Assembly (NCBI GenBank): GCA_002731775.1
Contig: PCCP01000084.1
Location: 1-64,000, forward strand
Reading direction: 5' to 3'
Length of the DNA stretch: 64,000 nucleotides
From: Gammaproteobacteria bacterium
GTDB taxonomy: Bacteria > Pseudomonadota > Gammaproteobacteria > Pseudomonadales > Pseudohongiellaceae
The notes under the pieces were generated by a model. It had not been told where the DNA came from. It ran no database searches and saw nothing but the letters and a program-made list of their open reading frames with translations. Each line of letters opens with the position of its first letter. Position 1 is the stretch's first letter. The position numbers and the translations under genes were made by a program. Positions 42,591 through 52,833 of this stretch are shown piece by piece.

Positions 42591-43910
42591 ATGCGTTTCG
42601 CAACAATTCTAAATGGCTGGCTGCGAATTCTCGCTATCGGCCTGGCAGGCACCCTCTTCTTTTCATCATCGCTTGCAGACACATCCTGGCCTGCAGACGA
42701 GGCTGGGGCGACGTCGGCAGGATTCTCGGAGCAGGGCATAGCTGCCCTCGATGCCGCCATGAAGCAGATAGTGGAGAATCAGGATGTTGCCGGCATGGTT
42801 TGGTTGCTGGCCAAAGACGGGGAGGTGGCAACCTATGAGACTGCCGGCCTGGCCTCGGTGGATGCGCAGACTGCGATGACGAAAGACTCGCTATTCCGCA
42901 TTTACTCCATGACCAAACCGGTTACCGGGGTAGCACTGATGATGCTGCATGAACAGGGGATGTGGGAGTTCGACGACCCCATTAGTAAATACGTCCCCGA
43001 ACTGGCAAACCTCAAAGTAATGGAGAGCTACAACGACGCCGGCGAGGTAGAACTGGTGACGCCAGGACGCGAACCCACGATGCGTGAACTATTGAATCAC
43101 TCTGCGGGTTTTGGCTATGGGCTTGGTGGCGATGACCCGGTAAATACCGCCTTTCGCGATACCGGCGTGCTGGCTTCTGATGACCTGGACATGCTGATCG
43201 CCAAAGTCGCAGAAATTCCATTGCTGTTCGCGCCGGGTGAGCAGTGGTCCTACTCTGTTGCAGTGGATATTCAGGGTTATGTCGTTCAACGCATATCCGG
43301 CCTGAAATTTGGCGAATTCCTGGATCAGCGAATCTTCCAACCACTGGGCATGAGCGACACCCGCTTCTATGTGCAGGATAAGGACCGAGCTCGCTTCGCC
43401 GAGGTACACAATTGGGATGAGGAACGGGGACGTTTAGTGCAACGCCCACACAGAACCGACCGTCCCAGCTACCTGGATCCGGATCGACTGGAGTCTGGCG
43501 GCGGTGGACTGGTGTCATCTACCCATGACTATGCCCGCTTTCTGCAGATGCTGGTTAACGAGGGTGAACTTGATGGCGCCAGAATTCTAAGTCCTGAATC
43601 GGTACGCATCATGCGCACCAACAGCCTCAGAGACGAATTGTTATTACGGGGATCAGACACCAGACCGGGGCAAGCCGGTCAGGGTTTCGGCGTGGACTTC
43701 GCCGTAATCTTTGACCCCGATGCCGCCGATTCTCCCCAGGGTCCGGGCACCTACTACTGGAGCGGGGCGGCGGGCACCTGGTTCTGGATAGATCCGGCTA
43801 AAGACATGTTCCTGCTGGGCATGATCCAGGCGCAGGGACCTCGTCGTCCCGATGCTGTCAATATGCGCAATGTGGCACGGGATATAATCTACGACAGCCT
43901 GTCAGATTAG
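42591..43910 (+). CDS. Class C beta-lactamase-like serine hydrolase, exported
   Basis: I start at ATG 42591, which has GGGAG eight bases upstream and opens a signal peptide MRFATILNGWLRILAIGLAG ending near SSSLAD. The 439-residue product has the SxxK motif in FRIYSMTKPVTGVALM (Ser and Lys of the active site), the YxN-equivalent in WSYSVAVDIQG, and the C-terminal YYWSGAAGTWFWIDP that takes the place of the KTG/HTG motif. This is the esterase/D-aminopeptidase/transpeptidase branch of family S12, not a proven beta-lactamase. A terminator follows. Confidence 0.88.
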   Translation: MRFATILNGWLRILAIGLAGTLFFSSSLADTSWPADEAGATSAGFSEQGIAALDAAMKQIVENQDVAGMVWLLAKDGEVATYETAGLASVDAQTAMTKDSLFRIYSMTKPVTGVALMMLHEQGMWEFDDPISKYVPELANLKVMESYNDAGEVELVTPGREPTMRELLNHSAGFGYGLGGDDPVNTAFRDTGVLASDDLDMLIAKVAEIPLLFAPGEQWSYSVAVDIQGYVVQRISGLKFGEFLDQRIFQPLGMSDTRFYVQDKDRARFAEVHNWDEERGRLVQRPHRTDRPSYLDPDRLESGGGGLVSSTHDYARFLQMLVNEGELDGARILSPESVRIMRTNSLRDELLLRGSDTRPGQAGQGFGVDFAVIFDPDAADSPQGPGTYYWSGAAGTWFWIDPAKDMFLLGMIQAQGPRRPDAVNMRNVARDIIYDSLSD

Positions 43911-43933
43911 AAACACAGGCTGGTTTAACAACA

Positions 43934-43964
43934 ACGGGGCTGGTCGCCGCCTGACCGGCCCCGT
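43934..43964 (+). terminator. Rho-independent terminator after the serine hydrolase gene
   Basis: A 12-bp GC-rich stem (ACGGGGCTGGTC against GACCGGCCCCGT, one G-U pair), 7-base loop, then TTTG. It lies 23 bases past the stop. Confidence 0.8.
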
Positions 43965-44075
43965 TTGTCGGAGTGTTGTTTTAAATTGAATGTCGAATTG
44001 CACCAAATTCTCATCGGTAGCTTTACTCTGACTGCCACTTCGTTGTCCTGCAGGGTTGCAGCAGTGTTAGCCTGT

Positions 44076-45053
44076 TTACGGACTCGAGGTGGTGTTTATC
44101 TTCTTGGTCCAAAAAATATCGATGGAACCCAGGCTATTATCCGAGCGGCTTGAAAACCAGGTAAATGCATCTGCTCCCGGGGGCAGTGACGGACACATGT
44201 CTGCCGCGGCGGTATTGACCTGCGGCCCGAGATTGCGAGCGGGCTCCCAGCTATTGGCAGCCAGTTGCATCGCGCCCCAGATATCCATGCCTCCATACCC
44301 GCCGGGTCGACCGGAGGTGAAATAAACCATGCCGTCCGCATCCTGTGTGAAATGAAACTCTTCGGCGGCAGTGTTGATGTTTGGTCCCTGGTTGATAGGC
44401 TCCATCCAGTTCCCATTCGCATCCTGATTGGAACAATAAATATCGGAACCGCCATAGCCACCTGCACGTCGCGATGCGAAGCACAGGGTCTCGCCGTCAT
44501 TCAGTATGGCGGGGCAGTGTTCGTCACCGGCATCGGTACTGATGGGATAACCGATGAGCTGCGGCACTGTCCAGGATCCGTTTACCTTGTGGGTGACGAA
44601 AAGGTCGCTATTATTGCGAGGACTGGTGGTGGCGAGTCGATCGGACTTGAAGTAAATGGTATTGCCATCGGCAGTAAACCAGGGTTCTCTGTCATCGCCC
44701 AACCTCAGGGGATCGACATCGGTGGCGGGTGCTGCATTAATTGGAATGCCCATGTTTACGGGCGTATTCCAGCTGCCGGTGGCCTCGTTAAAAGTGGCGA
44801 TGTAGAGATCCTTGGGATCACCCGATGCCACTGCCATATCCTGTCTGGCGCTGCAAAACACCATGGTGCCGTCGGCAGCGAAGGAGAGTTCGCCTTCGGC
44901 CCACATTGTGTTGATCGGCGCACCAAAATTATGCACGGCCAGATCGACCCAGCTCGATTCCGCGGCATAGGCTGGATTTAGAACCAGGGCAGAGATGAAA
45001 AATGCCGAGGCGCCCATGGTCTTGAATTTGATTCCAATTGATCGAACGTTCAC
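44076..45053 (-). CDS. PD40 beta-propeller protein, exported
   Basis: The 325-residue product has a signal peptide (ASAFFISALVLNPAYA) and PD40/TolB-like blades: LSFAADGTMVFCSARQD, WFTADGNTIYFKSDRL, ILNDGETLCFASRRAGGYGG, FTQDADGMVYFTSGRPGGYG and AFTWFSSRSDN. The repeated GGYGGSDIY / GGYGGMDIW motif is common in PD40 domains found beside OmpA-like proteins. No OmpA domain is present here. A periplasmic protein- or glycan-binding role is likely, but no partner is evident. It converges with the serine hydrolase gene and lies downstream of the membrane-anchored protein gene, with a 41-base gap. Confidence 0.82.
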   Translation of the reverse strand: MNVRSIGIKFKTMGASAFFISALVLNPAYAAESSWVDLAVHNFGAPINTMWAEGELSFAADGTMVFCSARQDMAVASGDPKDLYIATFNEATGSWNTPVNMGIPINAAPATDVDPLRLGDDREPWFTADGNTIYFKSDRLATTSPRNNSDLFVTHKVNGSWTVPQLIGYPISTDAGDEHCPAILNDGETLCFASRRAGGYGGSDIYCSNQDANGNWMEPINQGPNINTAAEEFHFTQDADGMVYFTSGRPGGYGGMDIWGAMQLAANSWEPARNLGPQVNTAAADMCPSLPPGADAFTWFSSRSDNSLGSIDIFWTKKINTTSSP

Positions 45054-45094
45054 TGTATTACTCCTGTGATTCGTTGCGTTAGGTTCAGCATAAA

Positions 45095-45634
45095 CTAAAT
45101 TGCCGAAACAAGGTTAAAACTCCACCAGTGATCGGCTCGCCGGGCGTCGGGGGATGGTACCGGATTGCCGGGTCCACCGTGAATTTGCAATTTCGACACT
45201 CGCGCCGCCCACGCGCTGTCCAGCTCAGCGGGTTCGAGTACACGGTTGAAGATGACGCGATAGACGACGCCATTGAGTTTGATTCGGCCGCTCTCATCTT
45301 CGCCCACTTTACTGGCCCAATACTTGGTGTCACAGACAGAACAGCTCAGATACAGCTTTCCCTCCGCCGTGGCCATACAATTGAGATTGACCGAATGTGG
45401 TCTGATCCCCGCCCAGATTTGTATCTGGCACAGCGGCACGTCGTTGGCGAAGGACCAGTCGGTTACTGGTTCACTGGCACGTTCCCCCATCAACAGACCC
45501 CCCGGTGTGCGCTCGCAGGGGCAGACAGAAGAATAGATGAAAAATCCGACAACGGCAGCCATTGCCAGCGTACCACCTAGCGCCAGTATTATGGTCCGAG
45601 TTTTTGAGCTCTTTGCGGCAGCTTCTTCTGACAT
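45095..45634 (-). CDS. Membrane-anchored hypothetical protein
   Basis: From ATG 45634 (GGAG about eight bases upstream) the product has 179 residues. One N-terminal transmembrane helix (IILALGGTLAMAAVVGFFIY) is followed by a CPC motif and a soluble domain with LLMGERASEPVTDWSFANDV, KLYLSCSVCDTKYWASKV and KLNGVVYRVIFNRVLEPAEL. The strand pattern and the W.SKV...Y.V.F.RV.EP ending recall the split-barrel PNPOx/nitroreductase-like fold, but this is a guess. The extracytoplasmic domain has several cysteines. It precedes the PD40 gene in the same direction. Confidence 0.65.
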   Translation of the reverse strand: MSEEAAAKSSKTRTIILALGGTLAMAAVVGFFIYSSVCPCERTPGGLLMGERASEPVTDWSFANDVPLCQIQIWAGIRPHSVNLNCMATAEGKLYLSCSVCDTKYWASKVGEDESGRIKLNGVVYRVIFNRVLEPAELDSAWAARVSKLQIHGGPGNPVPSPDARRADHWWSFNLVSAI

Positions 45635-45978
45635 GGGCGTTCTCCGATCATTGTTCTTCTTTGTCGATGTTGACAGTGAGCCTAAACCTTTCCCTCTGGA
45701 AGTCAAAACACTTTTCGAAGTTCGAGTGCGATGAAGATCCCGTCAGCTTGTAGGCGCGACCGAGGGTATCAACCACGGTAAAACCGGTTGCACCCGGTAT
45801 CGTTCACAGCACAATTGGTTTTCCCCAAGCAAGCAGGCGTTGATATAGCGGCATGCCAGTAAGCAGGAAGGTCCCGCCGCCAGGACTGTTTGCAGTGAAC
45901 TGGAGTCGGACACTATTCAGTGCTTCGTATTTATTCCGGGTCAGAGTAGCAAAGCTGACAAGCAAGGATCAAAACGGC
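45635..45978. other. Intergenic region
   Basis: About 340 bases between two reverse-strand genes. Apart from the promoter region of the membrane-anchored protein gene and the repeat copy that begins at 45979, I see no gene or structure of note. Confidence 0.4.
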
Positions 45979-46011
45979 TAGGGTGTCACCGTATTATTCA
46001 GAGCCGCCCTA
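45979..46011 (+). repeat. Dispersed repeat copy at the stop codon of a lipoprotein gene
   Basis: TA, then GGGTGTC, the core ACCGTATTATTCAGA, GCCGCCC and TA: a full 29-base copy with a partly worn stem and TA on both sides. The right CTA (46009-46011) is the reverse-strand TAG stop of the lipoprotein gene. Confidence 0.85.
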
Positions 46012-47238
46012 ATTCTCGTCAGCGCTTGGTTCCACCTCAAGGGCAAACAGGGCGCGCAGTATTTTCCGCCACTGGGCGTACTGATCTGCCATGGTGCCAT
46101 CGAGTCCGTGCACATTGCGATTCAACTCCAGAATAGCCGGCGCGATTTCATTGTTAAAACCGCTGGCCAGTTCGGCAAACTCAAATTCGTAGATCTTGGC
46201 CCACCGGTAACGATCGTAACGCTGACTGAGGGTTAAGAATTTTCCAGCGTTACCATAGACGCCCCCCTCGTAGATCTGTCTTTCGGCGGATTGGTTCTCC
46301 AGGGACTGATCGCGGGAGTAATGTCTCCAGGTAACATAGACTGGCTGCATTTCATCGAACAGAGCCTGGTAATATTGGTCTACGGTATCGATAAAAGTAT
46401 GATGACGCAGCTGCATATCCATGACTCTTCGCATCATCGGATCATCGTCTGCCAGCAAACTGGACACAGCAAGCAATCCACCAGGCCCCTCCTCCAGGGT
46501 TTGTGCAAATGATTCTGGCGACAGCTCTGTGGCATAGACCATTTGTGATACTCGGCGCAGATTGATTAACTCCTGTTCGCTTAATGAGTCACGCATCGAT
46601 ATCAGGTCATTGTTGATTTGGTCATACAAATCCTGGAAAGGGTCGATAAAATTTGCCGGGTCAAAACGATTACTCGCCGTGAAGCGTGAAGATGCCGGGA
46701 AGTCATCAGATTGGCTAATGTCGGCGTAGGTCTTATTAATCCATTCCAGGCCGGTACTGTCGAATGCCTTGATTTCAATTTCCAGCGCCAGGCCATCGGA
46801 TTCTACAATCGTACCGGTGATCACCAGGTCGACCGAGGGGTCAGTTTCTGGAAGTACCCTGACGGCGCCCCAATGATTGGAATCGATCAGGGTGTTTCTC
46901 AAGACATAGGGAAGGTATTGGGCCTCGTTTTGCCTGATTTCGGCGAACACGCCTTCGTTGACCTCGGGTGAATTCGGTAGTGTGAATTGATCCGGCAGGT
47001 TGTCGAAAATGACCACGCCTATATCGAGTAATTGATGTTGGGCCGGTTCGATCGAGCTGTGAATCAGGCTGACCTCGCCTACCGCAGGGGCGGGTATTCT
47101 TCTGGGAGCTGGCGGCACCGACGTCGCACACGCCGCCATAAATAATGCAAGGACCAGGCCCATAGCGACACCGCGAGCAGCAACAGCTGGACGCCTGACT
47201 GCCGCCGCCGTCAATCTTGGAATGAGCTTTGACTGCAT
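46009..47238 (-). CDS. Hypothetical lipoprotein
   Basis: The 409-residue product has a signal peptide ending in LVLALFMAACATS, a good lipobox. The mature part starts with a Pro-rich linker, then a domain with LLDIGVVIFDN, AQYLPYVLRNTLIDSNHWGA and LVITGTIVESDGLALEIEIK, reminiscent of assembly-group lipoproteins that bind outer membrane partners. The rest is largely helical. I do not recognise a named family. The start overlaps the end of the preceding gene by 28 bases, so the two are translationally coupled and likely act together. The TAG stop is part of a dispersed repeat. Confidence 0.75.
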   Translation of the reverse strand: MQSKLIPRLTAAAVRRPAVAARGVAMGLVLALFMAACATSVPPAPRRIPAPAVGEVSLIHSSIEPAQHQLLDIGVVIFDNLPDQFTLPNSPEVNEGVFAEIRQNEAQYLPYVLRNTLIDSNHWGAVRVLPETDPSVDLVITGTIVESDGLALEIEIKAFDSTGLEWINKTYADISQSDDFPASSRFTASNRFDPANFIDPFQDLYDQINNDLISMRDSLSEQELINLRRVSQMVYATELSPESFAQTLEEGPGGLLAVSSLLADDDPMMRRVMDMQLRHHTFIDTVDQYYQALFDEMQPVYVTWRHYSRDQSLENQSAERQIYEGGVYGNAGKFLTLSQRYDRYRWAKIYEFEFAELASGFNNEIAPAILELNRNVHGLDGTMADQYAQWRKILRALFALEVEPSADEN

Positions 47239-47990
47239 ACTCGTCCCCGGCTAAGCGTCTGCACGCAATCGAATTCGTCGGCAGGTGCATCGTAGCGATT
47301 GTAAACCGTAATCAGGGTAAATGAATTGGTGCCCTTGCTGATGACGCTGGTCACCATTCTCAGGGAGCCGGCATCTGCGGCGACACTGAAGCGGTGCATG
47401 ATCATCAGCTCATCGGGCAGGGTGATTTCAAACACCAGCTGTTGCCGGTCCCAGCCACATAATTCTGCGCCGTATCTACCGGTATAAGGTGCCATCGTGG
47501 CATCACTGAGACCACACACCAGGTCAGCATCACCGTCGCGCTCGATCCTCACCTCTTCGCGGTTCTGCCTGATGGTGACCGTGGACTGACGGCTGATATA
47601 CTCCGCTAGCCTGGCCAGATCGACGATATTGGCACCGCGCCCACGGCCACGATTCAATCTCAGATTTCCCAGTGTCACCGCCGGTCCCAGGTTCGCTCGA
47701 CGGCTGTAGGGTGTGCTCCTGTCACGATTAGCCGCTTCCTGCCGCAGTCTGAAGATGCGACTCAACTCCTCTTCCCAGTTGTCGCTGCGGCGAAAATCCT
47801 TCTCCCAGGAACCGGAAAAGTCCATTCTCAGGGGGTTATCCAGGTTCAGAACCGGCAAATCTTCCATCGCCAGCACTGGAGTCGTCAGTAGCACGGACAG
47901 GATCAGCCCGGACACCGGCACAGAAATCCCTCGATTCCAACGGACCCGTTGATATTGCTTGCACAGAGACATCATTGAGGGTTTCGTCAT
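47211..47990 (-). CDS. Hypothetical exported protein, coupled to lipoprotein gene
   Basis: The 259-residue product has a signal peptide (VSGLILSVLLTTPVLA) and then MDFSGSWEKDFRRSDNWEEE, which resembles the start of several uncharacterised gammaproteobacterial exported proteins. A stretch ARLAEYISRQSTVTIRQNRE and a lipocalin-like strand pattern follow (LVFEITLPDELMIMHRFSV, SLRMVTSVISKGTNSFTLI). The function is unknown. Its 3' end overlaps the lipoprotein gene, supporting a joint envelope role. Confidence 0.7.
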   Translation of the reverse strand: MTKPSMMSLCKQYQRVRWNRGISVPVSGLILSVLLTTPVLAMEDLPVLNLDNPLRMDFSGSWEKDFRRSDNWEEELSRIFRLRQEAANRDRSTPYSRRANLGPAVTLGNLRLNRGRGRGANIVDLARLAEYISRQSTVTIRQNREEVRIERDGDADLVCGLSDATMAPYTGRYGAELCGWDRQQLVFEITLPDELMIMHRFSVAADAGSLRMVTSVISKGTNSFTLITVYNRYDAPADEFDCVQTLSRGRVCSQSSFQD

Positions 47991-48255
47991 GGTTTAGGTA
48001 CAGATCACTCTGATTTATTGATACGGCCTCGGGGAGGATATCATGCCGGCGTGGGTCTGATCAGTTATCCCGGTCGGCTTGTGAACGCCCGCGCTCGACG
48101 GTTTATCTGCACTACTTGCCCAGCACTGTAAACTACCTATTCAAGATAGCAAATAATCAGGCGCTGTCCGGGGTTCGGTGCGCGGTGTGGACTTTCCGCA
48201 ACAGGGCTCCTATGCTCCAAGCAAGGAAAAACTCACACAGAAAGAGGAAGCCAGC

Positions 48256-49125
48256 ATGCCCCAATTGAGAGGTTTTGGAATCGCGATCGCATCCCTGTTG
48301 TTAGCTATACTACCTGCTGCCAGCGCTCATGCTCAAATTGATTTCGCCGCCGTAGAAATCGTGCCGCATCATGTAGCCGGCAGCGTTTACTACCTCGAAG
48401 GCGCCGGTGGTAACATCGGTCTGTCCGTCGGCGAAGACGGTGTCGTCATGATTGACGACCAGTTCGCACCCCTGACGGATAAGATCATGGCAGCTATCCG
48501 GGGGTTGAATAGTGGGGAGATCCGTTTTCTCATCAACACCCATGTGCACGGTGATCACACCGGCGGCAATGAAAATATGGGCAAGATGGGTGTATTGATT
48601 CTGGCGCGGGACGAGGTTCGAGTGCGCTTGAGCGCACAATCACCGCAGGCGGCGCTGCCGATTCTCACCTATAGTGACGCTATCACTATCCATCTGAACG
48701 GGGAGGAGGTGTACGCTTTCCCGGTGCCGCCTGCCCATACCGATGGCGATACCTTTATTCATTTTATGAACTCGGACGTGATTCACTCCGGCGATGTCTT
48801 TAGAACGACGGCCTTTCCGGTTATCGACACCAATAATGGCGGAACCCTCGATGGCACGCTGGCGGCACTGGGCAGGCTCATTGGCCGGTCTGGACCCGAT
48901 ACCAAAATCCTCCCCGGCCATGGCGTCGTTTCTACGCGGGAAGACGTGATGGGATTCAGGGATATGATTCTCGACGTCAAGGCACGGGTTACACCAATGG
49001 TTGATCGTGGTATGAGCTACGAGGAGCTTAGCGCTGCAGACCCGACTGCCGCCTACAATGACAGCTACGGTAATCCGGACAGGTTTCTGCGTGCGGTCTA
49101 TACCGAGCTGGGTGGAGAGCTGTAA
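48256..49125 (+). CDS. Exported MBL-fold metallo-hydrolase
   Basis: I start at ATG 48256 (AGAGGA upstream), which opens the signal peptide IAIASLLLAILPAASAHAQ. The 289-residue product has the complete metallo-beta-lactamase-fold zinc set: INTHVHGDHTGG (HxHxDH), PAHTDGDTF (His), HSGDVFRTTAFP (Asp) and LPGHGVVS (His). The family is broad; resemblance to quinoprotein-relay MBL proteins is stronger than to true beta-lactamases. It lies just ahead of an alpha/beta hydrolase gene on the same strand, probably cotranscribed. Confidence 0.88.
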   Translation: MPQLRGFGIAIASLLLAILPAASAHAQIDFAAVEIVPHHVAGSVYYLEGAGGNIGLSVGEDGVVMIDDQFAPLTDKIMAAIRGLNSGEIRFLINTHVHGDHTGGNENMGKMGVLILARDEVRVRLSAQSPQAALPILTYSDAITIHLNGEEVYAFPVPPAHTDGDTFIHFMNSDVIHSGDVFRTTAFPVIDTNNGGTLDGTLAALGRLIGRSGPDTKILPGHGVVSTREDVMGFRDMILDVKARVTPMVDRGMSYEELSAADPTAAYNDSYGNPDRFLRAVYTELGGEL

Positions 49126-49142
49126 TTTTGGCACAGCGCTCA

Positions 49143-50411
49143 ATGATTCGATTAGCCATGAAAAATCTGTATCGACTCCTCTGGGGCCTGGCTCTCACTT
49201 GTTTTTTACAGTATCCGCTGCTTGCGGCAGACGCTGGCGAAGGCAAGCGACTTGTCACCGATTTTTGGCGGGCTACTACCCAGGAAGTCCAGCAGGAGAT
49301 CCAGGAGCAACTTCTTGACGCCGCCCCCGATGTAGAGACATTGTACCGGTGGTTGAAGGATGGTCCTGCCTACTCGGCCGAGGTTGGCAGAGGTCAGCAG
49401 GAAGACGTGAGAGTTGCAGAAGATGGCACTCCATTCCCCTACGTCTATTTGATCCCGAATGACTATGATCCGGCTACCAGCTACCCGCTCGAATTCATGT
49501 TGCATGGGGGGGTCAGTCGCCCGCAATGGGAGCCCGGAGGAGCCTGGTGGAGTCGTGGCTACGATTCTCTAAAACAGGCTGATCGCATCATGGTAGTGCC
49601 TGCTTCCTGGGATGATGCCTTTTGGTGGCATCAGAATCAGGCGGAAAGTATTCCCGCCATACTCAAAACCCTGAAACGATCCTTCAACGTGGATGACAAT
49701 CGGGTCACTCTAACTGGCGTTTCAGATGGCGGCACCGGAGTCTATTTTTTCGCTTTCAAGCAGCCAACACAGTGGGCCGCGTTCTTGGCCTACATCGGCC
49801 ACCCCGGTGTCTTGCGAAATGCGCAAAGCGGTGTCGGCTATCGACTCTATTTTGAAAACCTGTTGAATCGGCCTCTGTATATTGTGAACGGAGAGAATGA
49901 TCGACTCTACCCGGTTTCATCTGTACAGCCATTCATAAACATACTCAAGGAAGCGGGTATCAGCCATGTATTCAGGGCGATTGAAAACGGCGGACACAAT
50001 ACCAATTGGTTGCCAGATGAACGACCGATGATCGAGCAATTCAAACTGGATAATCCCCGGGACCCCTTGCCCGAGACAGTGACCTGGGTGGCGGATCGCA
50101 CCGATCGTTATAACCGTAACTTGTGGATACGCATAGATGAGTTAACTGGCGATTCCAGACCTGGAATGCTGCAAGTGAACAGGGAAGGCAACCAGATTAC
50201 TGTTGCCGCGGAAGCCATCTCCGCATTCACCTTGTTGTTAAATCCGGAGGAGCTTGATTTTGACCGACCGATTACGGTAATCGTCAATGGCACGCGGCAG
50301 TATGAAGAGATCGTCACCCAGAATATGAGCACTCTGCTTGATTGGGCGCGTCGGGACCTCGACAGATCCCTGTTGTTCACCGCCGAATTGAATCTGAAAA
50401 TCCCGGATTAA
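49143..50411 (+). CDS. Exported alpha/beta hydrolase
   Basis: From ATG 49143 the product has 422 residues; TTG 49128 or ATG 49158 are possible starts, and the signal peptide MKNLYRLLWGLALTCFLQYP fits the last best. The triad of a serine hydrolase is visible: Ser in LTGVSDGGTGVYFF, Asp in NGENDRLYPV and His in IENGGHNTNW. YPLEFMLHGGVSRPQWEPGG holds the oxyanion HG motif. The fold resembles PHB-depolymerase/feruloyl-esterase-like or prolyl-oligopeptidase-type enzymes. A beta-rich C-terminal region (about 320-420) may bind substrate. It lies 17 bases after the MBL gene. Confidence 0.8.
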   Translation: MIRLAMKNLYRLLWGLALTCFLQYPLLAADAGEGKRLVTDFWRATTQEVQQEIQEQLLDAAPDVETLYRWLKDGPAYSAEVGRGQQEDVRVAEDGTPFPYVYLIPNDYDPATSYPLEFMLHGGVSRPQWEPGGAWWSRGYDSLKQADRIMVVPASWDDAFWWHQNQAESIPAILKTLKRSFNVDDNRVTLTGVSDGGTGVYFFAFKQPTQWAAFLAYIGHPGVLRNAQSGVGYRLYFENLLNRPLYIVNGENDRLYPVSSVQPFINILKEAGISHVFRAIENGGHNTNWLPDERPMIEQFKLDNPRDPLPETVTWVADRTDRYNRNLWIRIDELTGDSRPGMLQVNREGNQITVAAEAISAFTLLLNPEELDFDRPITVIVNGTRQYEEIVTQNMSTLLDWARRDLDRSLLFTAELNLKIPD

Positions 50412-50631
50412 GATTCCTGCAACGTGTCTTTGCGGAGAATGTGATCGCATCTGAAGTTTCGACAGAATCAACTGTATAAGCAGAACCCGTGTGGAGTAGG
50501 ATCCCGCCATTAAACCAACGATAGTCCAAACTCTCCTGGAGGCATCTCTTGGCTGGGAAACATCGACGCATCATCGGTGGCTTAGCTCGTCATTATTGCT
50601 ACTCTCGTGCTAACTACGTTACTCTCCGCGA

Positions 50632-52806
50632 ATGACCAAATACATTCAAATAGGCGACTTACAGGTAGCCGCCCAGTTAGCCGATTTCCTGAACACCGAA
50701 CTACTGCCGAAGATCGACCTGGAGCAGCGTCGCTTCTGGTCCAGGTTTGAATTGTTAATCAGCGAGTTCACCCCACGCAATCGCAAACTCCTCAGTATTC
50801 GCGATGAGATGCAAGCGAAGATCGATGCCTGGCATTCACAGCACGGTTCCACACCACTTGACCTGCAAGCCTACGAGCAGTTTCTGAGAGATATTGGCTA
50901 CCTGGTTGAGACCGGCGCCGATTTTGAAATAGGCACGAAAAATGTCGATGCTGAGATCGCGCTGATGGCTGGTCCGCAGTTGGTGGTGCCGGTCAACAAT
51001 GCCCGGTTCGCGCTCAATGCCACCAATGCACGCTGGGGTAGTCTTTATGATGCGCTCTATGGCACCGATGCGATTCCTGAAGAGGGGGGCGCGGAACGGT
51101 CAGGAGGGTATAACCCGGTCAGGGGCGATCGGGTGATCGCCTATGCCCGCGGCTTTCTGGATCAGGCCTGCCCGCTGCGGCATGGCAGTCATGCCGACGC
51201 CAACAGTTATGCAATCATCGATGAACAACTAAAAATACAGACGGGCGAGGCGGTGACCACGCTCGCTGATCAGTCACAGCTGCGGGGTTTTACTGGTATC
51301 GCTGCCCAGCCAACTTCCGTACTGTTGCAGAACAATGACCTTCATATAGAAATTCAGATTGATGCCCATACGGCGATTGGTCAAACCGATAAAGCGGGCA
51401 TAAAGGACATCATACTGGAGGCGGCAATCACCACGATCCAGGACTGTGAAGACTCCGTCGCCGCTGTAGACGCTGGAGACAAGGTGGCCGTGTATAGGAA
51501 CTGGCTGGGATTGATTAGTGGTGATCTAAGCGAAACATTTATCAAGGATGGCAATCCACTCACGCGGATATTGAATACCGATCGTGAGTTCGAAACACCC
51601 AGCGGAGACAAACTGCGGCTGCCAGGCTGCAGTCTGTTACTGGTGCGAAACGTCGGTCACCTGATACGTAACAACGCCATCCTCGATAGTGAGGGTGAAG
51701 AAATCTATGAAGGCATCATGGATGCTGTAATCACCAGCGCGGTTGGCAGGATAGATGTTAATAATGTAAATCGAACGGGCAACTCACGCACCGGCAGTAT
51801 CTATATCGTCAAACCGAAAATGCATGGCCCGGATGAGGTCCGCTTCACCTGCGACCTGTTTGCAGGAGTCGAAGCCTTGTTGGGGCTCGATACCAACACT
51901 ATCAAAGTCGGGATCATGGATGAGGAACGTCGCACTACTATCAATCTTAAGGAATGCATCCGCGTTGCGCGTGACAGAGTGGTTTTTATCAACACCGGAT
52001 TTCTCGATCGCACTGGCGATGAAATTCATACCAGCATGCGAGCCGGCGCCATGATTCCAAAGACCGAGATGAAGGCTTCGTGCTGGATCAAAGCTTACGA
52101 AGATAACAATGTAGACGTTGGGCTCGCCTGTGGTATGCAGGGAAAAGCCCAGATCGGCAAGGGTATGTGGGCAATGCCGGATCTGATGGCGCGGATGTTG
52201 GAAGAAAAAATTGGACATCCGCAGGCCGGCGCCAATACGGCCTGGGTGCCATCACCCATGGCGGCGGTTCTCCATGCCATGCACTATCACCAGGTAAATG
52301 TGTGGGATCGACAGGAAGCAATCAGATCGCGAACACCGGCAAGGCTCGATGATATTTTGACGCTCCCAATTCTGGCAGATCCATCAACTCTGGCGCCAGA
52401 AAAAATTCAGCAGGAACTGGATAATAGTGCACAGGGCATCCTCGGCTATGTCGTGCGCTGGATCGATCAGGGAGTGGGTTGTTCGAAGGTGCCGGATATT
52501 CATAACATTGGTTTGATGGAAGACCGAGCCACTCTGAGGATATCGAGTCAGCACATCGCCAACTGGTTACTCCATGGAGTATGCACGCGCGATCAGGTGA
52601 TGGAGACGATGCAACGCATGGCCGGTATTGTTGATCGGCAGAACGCAGACGATCCCCTGTATCAGCCGATGTTGGCAGATCTGGATAATTCTATCGCCTT
52701 CGAGGCAGCTTGTGATCTGGTGTTTGATGGGACAGCACAGCCGAATGGCTATACCGAGCCTGGACTGCATGCCCGACGCATAGAGCGAAAATTGGCTAGT
52801 AGCTAA
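50632..52806 (+). CDS. glcB: Malate synthase G
   Basis: It condenses acetyl-CoA and glyoxylate to malate in the glyoxylate cycle. The 724-residue length and monomeric G-type layout fit: [40 protein letters not shown] (catalytic-site Asp/Glu), [34 protein letters not shown] and [20 protein letters not shown]. The C-terminal plug domain contains [20 protein letters not shown] followed by [11 protein letters not shown], with the catalytic Asp. It is a single gene with no glc operon or isocitrate lyase nearby. Confidence 0.96.
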   Translation: MTKYIQIGDLQVAAQLADFLNTELLPKIDLEQRRFWSRFELLISEFTPRNRKLLSIRDEMQAKIDAWHSQHGSTPLDLQAYEQFLRDIGYLVETGADFEIGTKNVDAEIALMAGPQLVVPVNNARFALNATNARWGSLYDALYGTDAIPEEGGAERSGGYNPVRGDRVIAYARGFLDQACPLRHGSHADANSYAIIDEQLKIQTGEAVTTLADQSQLRGFTGIAAQPTSVLLQNNDLHIEIQIDAHTAIGQTDKAGIKDIILEAAITTIQDCEDSVAAVDAGDKVAVYRNWLGLISGDLSETFIKDGNPLTRILNTDREFETPSGDKLRLPGCSLLLVRNVGHLIRNNAILDSEGEEIYEGIMDAVITSAVGRIDVNNVNRTGNSRTGSIYIVKPKMHGPDEVRFTCDLFAGVEALLGLDTNTIKVGIMDEERRTTINLKECIRVARDRVVFINTGFLDRTGDEIHTSMRAGAMIPKTEMKASCWIKAYEDNNVDVGLACGMQGKAQIGKGMWAMPDLMARMLEEKIGHPQAGANTAWVPSPMAAVLHAMHYHQVNVWDRQEAIRSRTPARLDDILTLPILADPSTLAPEKIQQELDNSAQGILGYVVRWIDQGVGCSKVPDIHNIGLMEDRATLRISSQHIANWLLHGVCTRDQVMETMQRMAGIVDRQNADDPLYQPMLADLDNSIAFEAACDLVFDGTAQPNGYTEPGLHARRIERKLASS

Positions 52807-52833
52807 GGGCGTCGCTGCCGATCAGATCCGCGC

